Source: Apostichopus japonicus
Taxonomy: Eukaryota; Echinodermata; Holothuroidea; Aspidochirotida; Stichopodidae
Length of the DNA stretch: 64,000 bases
Assembly (NCBI RefSeq): GCF_037975245.1
Contig: NC_092575.1
Coordinates: 19,675,841-19,739,840, forward strand
Direction: 5' to 3'
Position numbers and translations under genes: made by a program. Shown here one piece after another: positions 1 through 11,435 of this stretch; position 1 is the first letter of the stretch; each line of letters begins with the position of its first letter. Under the pieces are notes generated by a model, which saw only the letters and a program-made list of their open reading frames with translations, had not been told where the DNA came from and searched no databases.

Positions 1-554
1 GCCTACATTTATGCATCTTCGTTAATGTACGGCTCTTTTTTAGCTTCATTTCTCGCCTACCATAAACGCAGTGCGATCTTTTCAAATAAAGCGTCTTTAT
101 AAAGCAAAAATAGTTGACTGTAGGCTTCATTGGCCCTATAACAACAAAATGTATTATTGCGCCCACGGTATTGATATAGTACATATATGCACCCTCATAG
201 TATTCATATAGGCCCTATAGTAGGCCTACACACGTACATGTTCCCTCGAACAGCTGAGAATCTCATGTAACCAGGGTAATGCTTAATACACGTTTCACCT
301 GGATGCCCTAGCAATCGGTACCTAGGAATGTAACTATGTGTAATTGTGTATTGCATGTGTATAGGCCTATAATAGCCTGCATGAGGCCATTTTCTTTATC
401 GAATAATATAACAGAGCTCTCGAACATTCTAACGTTGCGCCTGAAACAAGATTGACAGGGGCAATTTTCCCAAAATAACACCCGAAATTAACAAAAAAAG
501 TATTTTGGATCCTGATTATGAGATATTTTGGACATGACATCCCTAATTTAAAGT

Positions 555-867
555 TGGGTATATGCCGCTTGGAAACCTCGGGAAGTGCCGTTTCCGGCCA
601 TCTAGAGGGTTTGTTAATCCCAAAATTTTCTTGTACGCTTCGCGCCAACTTATGGTGGCGCTACGCTTAGATAGTCAACAAGGTCATATCCCCCCCCCCC
701 ACTCGGAAGTACGGATCGCCGCCCATGCATATGACACCATTTTGCATTTCAGCCCTTCTTTGAAAGCAAAAATTGTACACCCCTCCCCTTAGACCCATCC
801 CCCAGGACGGCGATCATTCATGCCTGGCGCCCCCCCCCCCTATTGGAAAATCCTGGATACGCCCCTG
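555..867 (-). mobile_element. Decayed hAT-like repeat carrying the shared GGAGCGCCACC core
   Basis: On the minus strand this has the order seen in other copies in the window: an ACTATCTAAGCG-like word, a short hairpin built from GCGCCACC and GGTTGGCGC-like words (615-700), then the CCGGAAATGGCACTTCCCGGG segment (565-600). Its right edge at 845-867 reads into a CAGGGGCGTATCCAGG-type terminus seen from the other strand. A possible left terminus CAGGGGC lies at about 458. I could not find a matching target-site duplication, so the boundaries are approximate. It encodes no protein. Confidence 0.55.
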
Positions 868-1399
868 TGTGAAGATAGTTATAGTCCAACACGGACGGCA
901 ATAACAATTTAAACCTATTGTTACAGTTTGGGTGTTCAGCACCACATTCGAAAGGAGCTGTGGAAGGGGGGGGGGGGGGGAGGGAGTTGATAAGAAATGG
1001 AATTCCTTTTCGTTGCATATTTGATTATGACTTCGGCTCTTCAATTATGGCCTAATTAAAAACAGGGTAATAGTAAAACGTTATACAAATTCTTCTAACT
1101 GCCCCTTTATCGTAAATATAGGACTCTACCACAACAACCATGCCATATGTATATACCCTGTTAATTTGCGTATGATGTTTTTACACAGGCTGACTATAAA
1201 AGCTTCTTTATAACCCTATAAGAGCAGACATGATAAACGGTAACACCTAAATATATTCTTCTCAAAATTTAGACAGAATGGAAACGCGGTTATGTTTCAT
1301 CACTGCTTCCTTTGAAAGAGACATTTTCGTATAGTAAAGATGTCAACATGCATGCCAACAACAATTCGAGCATATAACGTTGTATATTGCAATTCCCTC

Positions 1400-1462
1400 A
1401 TTCCAGTATGCATACTGGAATTCCATATCTGTATATTGTATTTACCATGGTAAATACAATAT
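1400..1462. repeat. Two adjacent perfect palindromes
   Basis: Positions 1400-1421 form a perfect 22-bp palindrome centred on ATGCAT. Positions 1433-1462 form a perfect 30-bp palindrome centred on CCATGG. Only 11 bp separate them. Both could extrude as cruciforms. No TIRs or ORF surround them. Confidence 0.85.
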
Positions 1463-2037
1463 GCTGAGCATGTAAGTTTACATTACAAGAAACAGATTAG
1501 TATTGGTTGGCGCATATAGGCTGCTATCTGCAACATTGTTTTGCACAAATTTATGCACACGGCACTACTGTGCCGTCTGTGGTGGTTTATAATTATTGGG
1601 CTTTATCTCAAATGAAAGACTCTCTGAATATGTAATACACATGTCATAAATATACCATATGTCTTTTTAACTGTTGAAACGCACCCACGAAATGAGCACA
1701 GAAACTTTATCATTTTGAAACATCTATATATTGCGTACCTTCGGCATAAATAAACCACCTACGTATAACTAGAAAAGACATCAATGAAACGAAGGAGGGA
1801 GCGGTTTACAACTATGTGATAAATATGGAATCAAAGTTATACGAGTGTGAAAGGTTACAAATTGACAGAACGAATTCTTTTACCAATCACTACGCCATTT
1901 TGTAAGTTGTAGCCAACCAAAAATAAGTGGCGCTATTGACTAATGCTAACGTTTAGATGTATAGTTAGGCTATGTTGTCTACTATGAGCTTGTAAGCTAA
2001 AGAAAAATATTATAATATATTAATTCTTTTCAGAAGA

Positions 2038-3036
2038 GTAGGTGGATGGATGGATGGATGGATGGAAGAGTGGGTGGATGGATGGGTGCAAGGGCGGAGG
2101 AAGCACTTTTAATCTGGGGAGCACCAACGTCGAATGGCACTTTGCAGAAATTCGATTGGACTGATGCAGCCTGATTTTTAGTACCCTTTATAACTCTTAT
2201 TGTATTATCATATTTGCGTATACACATCACTCCATCAACGCCACCACCCGCCCCCCCCCCCCCTCAAGAAAACAATGCATACTAGCACTGCAATATCTAA
2301 TGTGCAAATTGGGAAGCAAGGAAAAAGACAAAATGAGGTGAAATCATTATAAAGTCCAAGTCCCTGCACACGCGATCGAAACATGCATAAAAGCAAATGA
2401 AATATGTCAAAATACTGAAAGAAAATTAATTTTCTATGTGTTTTTCAATGGTTAAACTGATATTATTATGATCATTATTATTGTAACGACTTTTCCAATA
2501 ACTATAACCAATTCGGAAGGGTTATTACACGGCAAATGATTGTATGTTATTGGCATTCGATGTAATAACCAACGCATGCCTATATGATATGCACATTAAC
2601 ATGTTGAACGCGCGGTTAGCGCGCGAAAAATTTTGGTAATATTTTTCGGGCAAGTCGTTACAGCCTCCCAAATCAAATTGGGCTCCTACGCCTGTGGTAG
2701 TAAACATTTAAAAATTCCAGAAATATTTCATTCGACGTGGGTTTCGCTTTGTAAACTCTTTTTTTATTTAGAAATTTTTATGTAGAAAAAGGGCACATTT
2801 TTAACCTGAGGAAAAGTGGGGGGGGGCACGTGCCCCCTGTGCCCCCCGGTTCCGCCGCCCTTGGATGGGTGGATGGAAGAGTGGGTGGATGGATGGACGG
2901 ATAGGTGGATGGATGGAAGAGTAGGTGGATGGATGGGTGGGTGCATGGATGGATGGTGGATGGATGGATGGATGGACGGACGGACGGACGGATGGATGGA
3001 TGGATAGGCGGATTGATGGGTGGATGATGGATGGAT
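2038..3036. repeat. (GGAT)n microsatellite split by a transposon
   Basis: GGAT/GGTGGAT repeats run from 2038 to 2088 and resume at 2864 to about 3036. The 775-bp gap is exactly the hAT-like element listed at 2089-2863, so this was one array before the insertion. Translated frames of Ser/His/Pro or Trp/Met/Asp repeats are products of the microsatellite. Confidence 0.9.
2089..2863. mobile_element. Non-autonomous hAT-like element, 8-bp TSD GATGGGTG
   Basis: The left end begins CAAGGGCGGAGGAA and the right end finishes TTCCGCCGCCCTTG, an imperfect 14-bp TIR. GATGGGTG lies immediately outside on both sides (2081-2088 and 2864-2871). An 8-bp TSD and a terminal CA...TG fit the hAT superfamily. It is a relative of the element at 19347-19738, sharing the left about 250 bp and the right terminus. 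In addition it holds an insert at about 2600-2705 related to the ends of the 28738-29190 element. It has no transposase. Confidence 0.88.
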
Positions 3037-3317
3037 CAACCGTGATCACACTTACTTGAAAATAGATCTTATGTCTGACATGGCCACTGAATAGTGATGA
3101 TCCATTCTTGGCTGCAAGAGAAGAACAGTGAGGAAAGAGGCAGACAGCAGGCCAGTCAACAAGTAACCGAAACGCTAAGAGAGAAACATATACAAATAAT
3201 CATATCATAAGGTATATTTAAGTGACACATGCATATACAACCTATTTATAAAATGCCCGGACTTTTTGAGAACTCATTTGTTTTTTTCTCCTCGTAAACA
3301 GAGCGCGGGCTTATTGC

Positions 3318-3442
<125 letters not shown>

Positions 3443-4237
3443 CTAGTCAACATCGCATTGATGAAAAAGCGCAAAATGGATACACGGTTGTTAACGTGAT
3501 TTATCGCTTAAGGCCAAGCGTAATGACTTTTGCTTTTGTCAGCATTCTCATCGTTCTTCTATTTCTATGGTAACGACCTAACATGAAAAGGCCCTTCAGC
3601 CAAGTAGCGGAACGGGACGTAATGTTTATGTTTATGATACATTCCTGATAAGAAATATATAGGTAAGTGCATGAGAACACGTTGAATATCATGTTATGAT
3701 GAAGAGCCTTTATTTATACTCACTTTCATTTCAACTGAATGATTAGTTTGTCATCTATGATCAACCTCCAATAACCGTCTTTATGGCCAGGATGAACTAA
3801 TTCTGTTGATTAACAAACACAAGTGAATTATCTATGTATGATGTATTAACAATGTACCCAGTTTTACTATATAAACTGTGTATGTAACAGACGGAAGCAA
3901 GGCGCAATGTTGCCAGAGGCTGGGGGATGGTTAGGTCGGCCATCATGGATACGGTACCCGGCCAGGATCCCAAACTATCAGGGTTAACATGATTCGCCTG
4001 CTTGTGAATTTGTTAACAAATTATAATCAGCCAATATTATATATTTTCCATTACAATGATTCGTTACATCTTTGAATAATCTTTGCACTGGATGAATTTA
4101 CTAAGTGACAGCACTTTCCCGTTGTCTGCAAGCCAAACGTCCATATACGGTGTATCCGCACTAGTACAGATCAACTTCTAAAGTCTGCTGTGGTAGACCG
4201 CCCAACTATATCACGCTATTATGGAAAAGTTTCTTGA
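3443..4237. other. Intergenic DNA, nothing recognised
   Basis: I see no coding signal, TIR pair or tandem repeat. Confidence 0.5.
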
Positions 4238-4483
4238 GATTACGTAATCGACCTGCCTTGGTCGTAAAATGACCTCTTTTTACCAATTAGTCTGCAACGC
4301 CTACCACATATTTTTTCCTATATGGAGGTCTCTGTGTGAACGCTGTAAGATTAACTACATTGTAGACATGAATATATTTCCACCCATTGTTTACACAAAG
4401 AGCCTAATGGTGTTAAGAAGCTATGCAGGCTAATTGTAAAGCCCGAGGTCGATTTACGACCGTGGCAGGCCGAATACGTAATC
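4238..4483. mobile_element. TIR-bearing MITE, about 246 bp
   Basis: The left end reads GATTACGTAATCGACCTGCC and continues TTGGTCGTAAA. The right end is its imperfect reverse complement, ending GAATACGTAATC. The TIRs are about 40 bp and about 85% identical. Similarity continues weakly a further 10-15 bp outward, so the true ends may be near 4225 and 4496. I could not call a TSD, so no superfamily is assigned. Confidence 0.7.
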
Positions 4484-4631
4484 ACAAAACTTGCCTAGCT
4501 ATAGTGTACTATAATTTGAGCCAATAAAGCAGATCTTTAAACTGTCAAATCGTTCTATTAGTATTTTATCATGCAAAAAATATATTTCCCAGATACTGTT
4601 ATAAAAAAAATCGGTTACTCTTAACGTTTAT

Positions 4632-4634
<3 letters not shown>

Positions 4635-4716
<82 letters not shown>
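4635..4716. repeat. (TA)n microsatellite
   Basis: About 80 bp of uninterrupted TA dinucleotides. Confidence 0.97.
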
Positions 4717-4717
<1 letters not shown>

Positions 4718-5667
4718 CCTATATGAAATACAACATTGTTGTCATGCACGAGGATAGGTATGATTAGACCAGCCCTGTGTGTTTTTTTGTTGCTGTTGTT
4801 GCCATGGATGCTGCCATTCAGGCGTCGACTAAATCTGGGAATTTATATATCACTGGGGAGACAAACCTAACCGTAATTTTATAATGTATAGAACAGAGAC
4901 CTCTGTATAAAGAAGAACTAGCACAGAGAGCGAAGAGACATCTTATTCTATTTGGCGGGAGATATCCTATTCCAAAGTCATGTCTGGGAGCTGTCATTTT
5001 GAATATATATGGCCCGGATGTCATATAGTGCCACTCGGGACTCTATAACCTTTAACTTCATGTCACTGTAAATACAGTAAGTGAGAACAGCGAAGCAACA
5101 CACTGTGAGTATACTATGTCACCCTATAGCTATACTGTACCTGAATGTGAACAGAATGTTAGATATATAGAGTAATTATGTGTACATGATTTCTCTGTAT
5201 ATTACTATATTTCTATATATATTACTATAGTAATATGATGGGGGAGGGGTGGCGGGTGGGGTGGGAGGGGATCCTTATCTTATGTTTTGGACCGTACACA
5301 ATGAATACTACATACTACATGAAGGATGTGAAATATACTCTCAGAAGGTAACGTTAGAAAACAAAGTTGATTTTTTCCCCTTTAAATGACATCGTTCGCA
5401 TATATTTCAGCCACCATATTTACTAACATTATAAAAAGGAAAATAAGGAATGATGTAACTTCTTAAAATTTTATCTGATCTAGTCACGCACTGAACGTTT
5501 TCCCTTGGACTGACGATATGGGAAGAGGGGAGGGGGGGGGGGGGTTTGACACGCCACCTTTAAGGAAAGTACTGTTTACATGCCTACTATATATATTAGC
5601 AGCATGCTAAAATTTGAAGCCAATACTGAGGGCCTGTATACATAATGTGAGTAGTATTGTTGAAACT
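4717..5667. other. Intergenic DNA, nothing recognised
   Basis: AT-rich sequence with short G-runs near 5240 and 5530. I see no gene and no clear repeat structure. Confidence 0.5.
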
Positions 5668-6740
5668 GTGATATCAGTGCTCAATGTTATACAGCTATTA
5701 ACGTATCCCTGGTTTATATACCGGAGCAAAACCTTGTCTGTACCGTGCAATTATATAACCCTGTACTCTCTCCAAATAGAATGTCTCTCTCGATGTGCAC
5801 GGTAACGCAATTAGGCCTATTTGAAGTATCATCATTCATGACACACGTAGACCAGAAACGCACACAATAACATACACAGACTGTTTTTTCTTGTGCAAAC
5901 AGGTCATTTTCGACCGAGGGCTGGGATACTTACAGGCTGTGAACAAACGAAATTGTGTGTTGGAAGTGGAAACGAAGATTCCTCTGGGTAGTCCAATATA
6001 TTCCACCACCGTGACAGCTCCCGATATTGATATCAGTACAAACAGCTATACAGCTACTAACGTATCCCTGGTTTAATCCGGAGCAACAGCTTGTCTGTAC
6101 CTGCAATAACCCTTTACTATCTCCAAATGGAAAGTCTCTCTATACACGGTAACGCAATTAGGTCTATTTGAAGTCTCATCATTCATGACACACGCAGACC
6201 AGAAAGGCACACAATAACATACACAGACTGTTTTTTCTTGTGCAAACAGGTCATTTTCAACCGAGGGCTGGGATACTTAGTTACAGGCTTTGAACAAACG
6301 AAATTGTATGTTGGAAGTGGAAACGAAGATTCCTCTGCGTAGTCCAATAGATTCCACCACCGTGACAGCTCCCGTAATTGATATCAGTACAAAAAAGTTA
6401 TACAGCTACTATTCAAACGTATTCCTGGTTTAATCCGGAGCAACAGCTTGTCTGTACCTAACCCTTTGCTATCTCCAAATAGAAAGTCTCTCTCTCTCTA
6501 CACGGTAACGCAATTAGGCCTTTTTGAAGTCTCATCATTTCATGACACACGCAGACCAGAAAGGCACACAATCACATACACAGACTGTTTATTATTGTGC
6601 AAACATGTCATTTTCAACTGAGGGCTGGGATAATTACAGACTGTGACCAAGCGAAATTGTACGTTGGAAGTAGAAACGAAGATTCCTCTGCGTAGTCCTA
6701 TACTCTCCACCACAGTGACAGCTCCCGTAATTGGAAATAT
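5668..6740 (+). repeat. Tandem repeat, about 350-bp unit, roughly 3 copies
   Basis: A unit starting TGTGCAAACAGGTCATTTTC begins at 5893, 6240 and, slightly changed, 6597. A partial unit precedes it (5668-5892), and the last unit breaks off near 6740. Spacing is 347 and 357 bp. Shared landmarks include the CACGGTAACGCAATTAGG segment and GACACACGCAGACCAGAAA. The short ORF at 5891-6076 is one unit read through. The next unit has a shifted frame, so I reject coding. A distant relative of the left edge (GCATGCTAAAATTT...) recurs at about 16380. Confidence 0.9.
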
Positions 6741-7572
6741 TTCCTCATTTCGCCCTTTTTTAAATTTGTTTTAGTCACCGCATTACTAAGAGGTAACATA
6801 ATACTTAAGCTGATGGACCCTGCAAATGACCCGGCAGATCATCCGTGCAGGCCTTCACCACGCATGAGAAGGTGACGAAAGTACCCCACCGAAGGCATAA
6901 TATGCCATGTCACACAATAGGGCTGGCCATTTACAGGGTCACGTTTATGGCAAGCCATGTGGGACAAGCACCGCATAAAATATCCGCGTATTAACTTGAA
7001 TATATACGCGTATTAATTCAAATATAAAAACGTATTTATTAGAATAATAATGAAGATCAATTCGAATAAATAAACGTTTTAATTCGAATATATACACGTA
7101 TTAATTCGAATATAAACACGTATTAATTCGAATATATACACGTATTACATCATGCTGCAGTCGGTTGTCTAGATCAAGTTTGTTTGGCCTGGGTGTGTAT
7201 GTTAATAGAGACTAACTTTGCAATCTCTCTCACTTATTGCACTGGCGAGGCTACAATGTAATAACTCTCGAAACTCGTTTGTGAAAGCTATAAGACATGC
7301 CAGTTATTGTCTGATTTAATACGCGTATATATTCGAATTAATACGCGTGTAATATATTCGTATTGATCAGTGGCGGAGATTTCTTGTCAGAGGTGGGGGG
7401 GGGGGGGGGGGTTGCTGGCCATTGATGAAATAAAAAGTCATAACTGCTTGCTCACTATCTAAGTGGAGCGCCACCATAAGTTGGCGCGAAGTGCACAAGA
7501 ATTTTTTGGCAAATATTGCCTCCCAGATTGCAGTAAATGGCACTGCCCAGGCCTTGAAAAGCTGCATTTAAC

Positions 7573-8770
7573 CAGTAGCGTATGCAGGATTTTCTAACCC
7601 AGGGGGGGGGGGGGCGCGTATTACTATATAAGCGGAGCGCCACCATTGGTTGGCGCGCAGCGTACAAGCAAATTTGTGGTTTTGGTACCCCCAGATCACC
7701 GGAAATGGCACTTCTCGGGCTTGAAACTGACCAACCATATGTACACTTTTGCCTGAGAACCAAGTTTTTTCCAAATACTTTTTTTTTCTCATCTATAACT
7801 TCGTCACCAGTCACACATCATGTTCGACTTCATCACATATCCTGTGGATTGTTGCTTTTGTAGGTGATTCTTCATCCCGGCCCACAATATCCGTCAGCCC
7901 CACTGTTCAGAATTTGAAAATTCACAATTCTCGTGAATAAATTCACTTCAAAACATACCCATAATGTTGCACAAAATATCATCTATGGACAACCGATATA
8001 GAAAAACCTCCTTCAAACCCTAACAGACGGGTCAACATTGCACGAGTATATATGATGAAGAATGATGGTTAGGGAATTTTCGAAAATTCAGACGATTACT
8101 AAAAAATTTCGTTGAAGGAAATAAAAATATACCAGATATTTCCGAAACCGAACACTACACACATCGACAGTTTTGAGCATGGGCGCAGATCAGTCTTGGA
8201 TATATGGTGGGGACGCGTGTCTGTTCTATGACACTATCTATGCGGAGCGCGACCATGGGTTCGCGCGTAGCGCACAATTTTTTTGGGCAAATATACCTCC
8301 CAGATCGCCGGAAATAACACTTCCCAGACCTAATGATGCTCCTAAACCTCCTTAAGTTTTAGATCTCATGGCTTAGAAATTTAGTTTGGAGAAATACATG
8401 GGCGTCTGCAGAAAGAAAATCAGGGGACAAATAATCCAAGTAGACTTTTGTATATACGATGGGTGTGGGGTCCTCTCCCAGAAAACAAATATAGACTGCC
8501 GCAAATGCGATTTCCGTCCTATATTTAACAACTGTGGATAAAATACAATAAAATAAGAACTGCTGCATGTCTTTTGCACAATGCTGGATCAAACTGCGCC
8601 AAAGTTCAATACAGGGGAACTTGAAATGCAGCTATTGGTCAAGACAAATTGGTGGGGACACGGTATATCACGTCCCCACTACTGAAAAAGTTGGTGATGG
8701 GGACGCGTCCCGCTGTCCTCACCAGGATCTGCGCCCATGGTTTGGAGGCTGTTTATCGTGGAACGCCATT
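7573..8770 (+). mobile_element. Repeat A copy (CAGTAGCGTATGCAGG end), interrupted
   Basis: It starts CAGTAGCGTATGCAGGATTT, followed by a poly-G run and then the shared core (7625-7740). Its remaining body matches the minus-strand copy at about 28690-29817 and the copy at 24941-25606. The body is interrupted at 8178-8739. Comparison with the 28.7-kb copy shows the uninterrupted sequence at that point. The right end is not defined; similarity fades near 8770. It is non-coding. Confidence 0.75.
8178..8739. mobile_element. hAT-like element, TIR CATGGGCGCAGATC, TSD GTTTKGAG
   Basis: The 14-bp ends CATGGGCGCAGATC and GATCTGCGCCCATG are perfect reverse complements. They are flanked by GTTTTGAG (8170-8177) and GTTTGGAG (8740-8747), an 8-bp TSD with one difference. 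The related minus-strand copy near 28,700-28,737 has a single GTTTGGAG and no insert, which is an empty site in the same window. A degraded copy of the shared core lies at 8225-8330. Confidence 0.9.
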
Positions 8771-9390
8771 TTCATGCTCAATGATATAATGTGATATCTG
8801 CTGTTTGCTTTAAAAATTCGAATAATTTTGTCACTGTTCCTCATTCTCTTCCCGTTTTCTTGCCGTATTTTCTACTCCATCCTTTTCTCCTTTTCTCTCT
8901 TTCTTCTTTTTCTTTTCCTTCCTTCACCTCGTTGAAGTTGGCAAGTGTATACAGTTCCAAAGCTATTCAACAGCAACAAAACGTTACTTTGTGTATGTCT
9001 GTTGTGGGGTGAAGTTAGCGCTATGAGCTACAAGTTCCAATGCGCAGGTGGGGGAAAGGGGCTAGAAATAATGTGTGGGTCAATTCTAATTCGGTTTTCG
9101 GTCGTTAATTGTTGATGTAGTCTACCAGGTAAAAGGTTGAAATGACTTTAACAATTTCAAATTTAATAATTTGATTTATTACGCCATTTGGAGCACATAA
9201 CATAGGCTATAACAGAACATTACTGGCAAAAACTAGGGGGGGTTGATTGTGTTGGCCAACCCCCCTCTTCAAAAAGTGGGGGGGTTAAAACCCCCCCCCC
9301 CCCAACCCCCCCTGTTTCTCCGCCACTGGTATTGATACGAGGATATATTTTGCGGTGTTTGTCCCATATGGCTTGCCATACACGTTGTTG

Positions 9391-11127
9391 TAGTTACCTA
9401 GCTAGATTGATTACTGATGTACACATAATCTGAAAGTCGTCAGCATGCAGGCCTATTGGACAAAAACGTCAGTGCTTCAATTTTTCAAACATATTTTGTT
9501 GGAGGTTTTGACTGCCTCTTTTATGATTCATATGAGGAGTGTTCAATGAGACAAGTTAGACTCTCAGTGCAGGGAAATTATTTGATGATCGCAGTAAATA
9601 CTTGATGAAGCGAGAGCACGACTGTGACCTAATGGCCATTATTTGACTTTTGGTATAGTGGCACACTAATGACATTGACATGGCGCCACAGGAGCATTGG
9701 TGTGAAACCAGTCACATGCAATTTGGCTTCATTTTAGAAATAATTGCTCCGTGGTGATTGCATGGAATTAGTGTATCCTGTCTGAGCAGGGATCTACGTA
9801 TTCTATACGCATGTAACCCTGTTGAAGTATAAGCTCCCTCGCAACATGATTGTTACCTGTTTAGACGGAGCAGAGATAGCCTTAAACAGGGTTTTCGTCC
9901 GTCGTAAACTAGATAAATACGTCGGGAGCTGGCCTTTGAAGTTTAGCGAGTGTACATGCGTATATGGTAGGTCTATAGGTACATATCTTTGTTAGTGAGA
10001 AGACCGAAAAGCAGACAACGTTTCAGTCCCTTTTCAAACTCACAAAAATTCAAATTCAGTTTATTAACACAACCTTGTGTAGACCCAGGCTGAGTATAGA
10101 GACCTAATTTATAGTTTAAATAAATATACATTAGAATACATCAATTGACAGATACAATAATTAAAGTATTTTTTTTGGGGGGGGGGGGGCACGAACAACA
10201 CCCTATAGGCCTCCTTTAAAAGAAGTAGTATACGGATATACGCAATGGATCACATTGCAGTGCGAATTGTACGACAATATTTTGGCGGGAACATTGCCCC
10301 AACGTTGGGCAAATGGACTATAGGATAAACGTTGGATAAATGTTTCAAACACCATTTTACCCATAATGGTAAAAGAATTAACCAACATTTTCTTAAAACA
10401 TCTGTACCCAACAACTTTTTGCCCAACGTTTTAAGAGTGTAGTTTGCTGGGTCAGCTATTTAATTTCCTTGTTATTACAATATTCGCTACCTCCCACCGG
10501 ATGGTGTAATTAACAAACAGTTTGCACATATATGTACCTACTATTACTGGAGTTCACGAAAACATGCTTTCGGTATATAGCTTTCCAGTGGATTTCCTCA
10601 ACCATTCTGTATATATCTATATATTGTAATTTAACCGTCTTTGAATCATTACTACGGTATGCAGTCAGCTAGTCTTGTTTACACTGTTTAATCTGTTACA
10701 GTGGTTGCAATAAAAAGTTGAATTGAATTGAACTTATTCATACACTATAGAATTCTGCTCGATGAGGCTCGGTACAGCAGCAGTGTGGTGAGGAGCATAT
10801 TGAATTTTCCATATGTACATGTACATATAATCACATCCATTAATACGGCAGTTCAGCTCATCCGAAGGTTTATGCTAGCACGGTAGCTTTATTAGTACGG
10901 TGACTTCGCCCAGCATTCGTTATGTCTGAATTGACTGCATTGAAACATATATACCAGTATAATTAACTATTCCACACCCGGTCCACTAATTGCGCACTAT
11001 AACAGTCATCTGTTATGCACGTGTCATTTTTGCTTAGGCAAGTTGAACTAGACTATAGGCATGATATGTAATGCACTGAAAGGAGGCACAAACCCATCCA
11101 TCATCATTGTAAAGTTGTTAAGACATG
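9391..11127. other. Intergenic DNA, no gene seen
   Basis: It holds a poly-G tract at about 10171-10189 and AT-rich DNA. I found no spliced ORF, TIR pair or tandem repeat with confidence. Confidence 0.5.
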
Positions 11128-11435
11128 CAGGGGCGGATCCAGGGGGGGGGGGGCCGACCCGGCCCCGGCCCCCCCTTTTTGGAAATCAGTTGCGTTTTTT
11201 TTATGTGGGAGTACTTTAAATTCCTAATAGGCACAACTTGGTGAAAGAAAAGCCTAATATATATCCAGCTGTTCTTCCCTGAAACGCGATCGTTTTTATT
11301 CCAAATTTGAAACTAAGGCAATTACCAGGCCTACGCGACATCACGTATTAATTAGATACGGCTCAGTACTATAGTGCTGACTATTACTGTCAGGGAAAAT
11401 CAATGCACAGTTAGCAAGTATATCATAATTATCTG

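Larger units (their letters stand above)
1..2037. other. Intergenic DNA, no gene seen
   Basis: I see no splice-supported coding sequence here. The stretch holds one decayed transposon copy (555-867) and two close palindromes (1400-1421, 1433-1462). The remainder is AT-rich unique-looking DNA. Short open frames have no recognisable domain. Confidence 0.6.
7368..9328. mobile_element. hAT-like element, TIR CAGTGGCGGAGA, 8-bp TSD GTATTGAT
   Basis: CAGTGGCGGAGA at the left end is matched by TCTCCGCCACTG at the right end. GTATTGAT flanks both sides perfectly (7360-7367 and 9329-9336). It contains further nested elements: a core copy on the minus strand (7440-7560), the repeat at 7573-8770 and that repeat's own insertion at 8178-8739. 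Poly-G/poly-C runs lie just inside both ends. A 100-bp pyrimidine-rich tract is at 8833-8935. No transposase ORF remains. Confidence 0.88.
6949..9390. mobile_element. Fold-back element interrupted by a hAT-like insertion
   Basis: The left arm (6949-7000; TATGGCAAGCCATGTGGGAC, then an ACCGCATAAAATATC segment) is the reverse complement of the right arm (about 9337-9390) at roughly 85-90%. Inside each arm lie repeated CGTATTAATTCGAATATA units (6990-7145 and 7320-7360). Removing the 1,961-bp insertion and one of its 8-bp TSDs leaves a compact element of about 480 bp. The TATGGCAAGCC word also ends the arms of the larger fold-back at 23805-27428, so the two may belong to one family. No transposase is present. 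Confidence 0.78.

Noticed and set aside
5891-6076. Short ORF in the 350-bp tandem repeat
   Set aside because: The next repeat unit does not preserve the frame.
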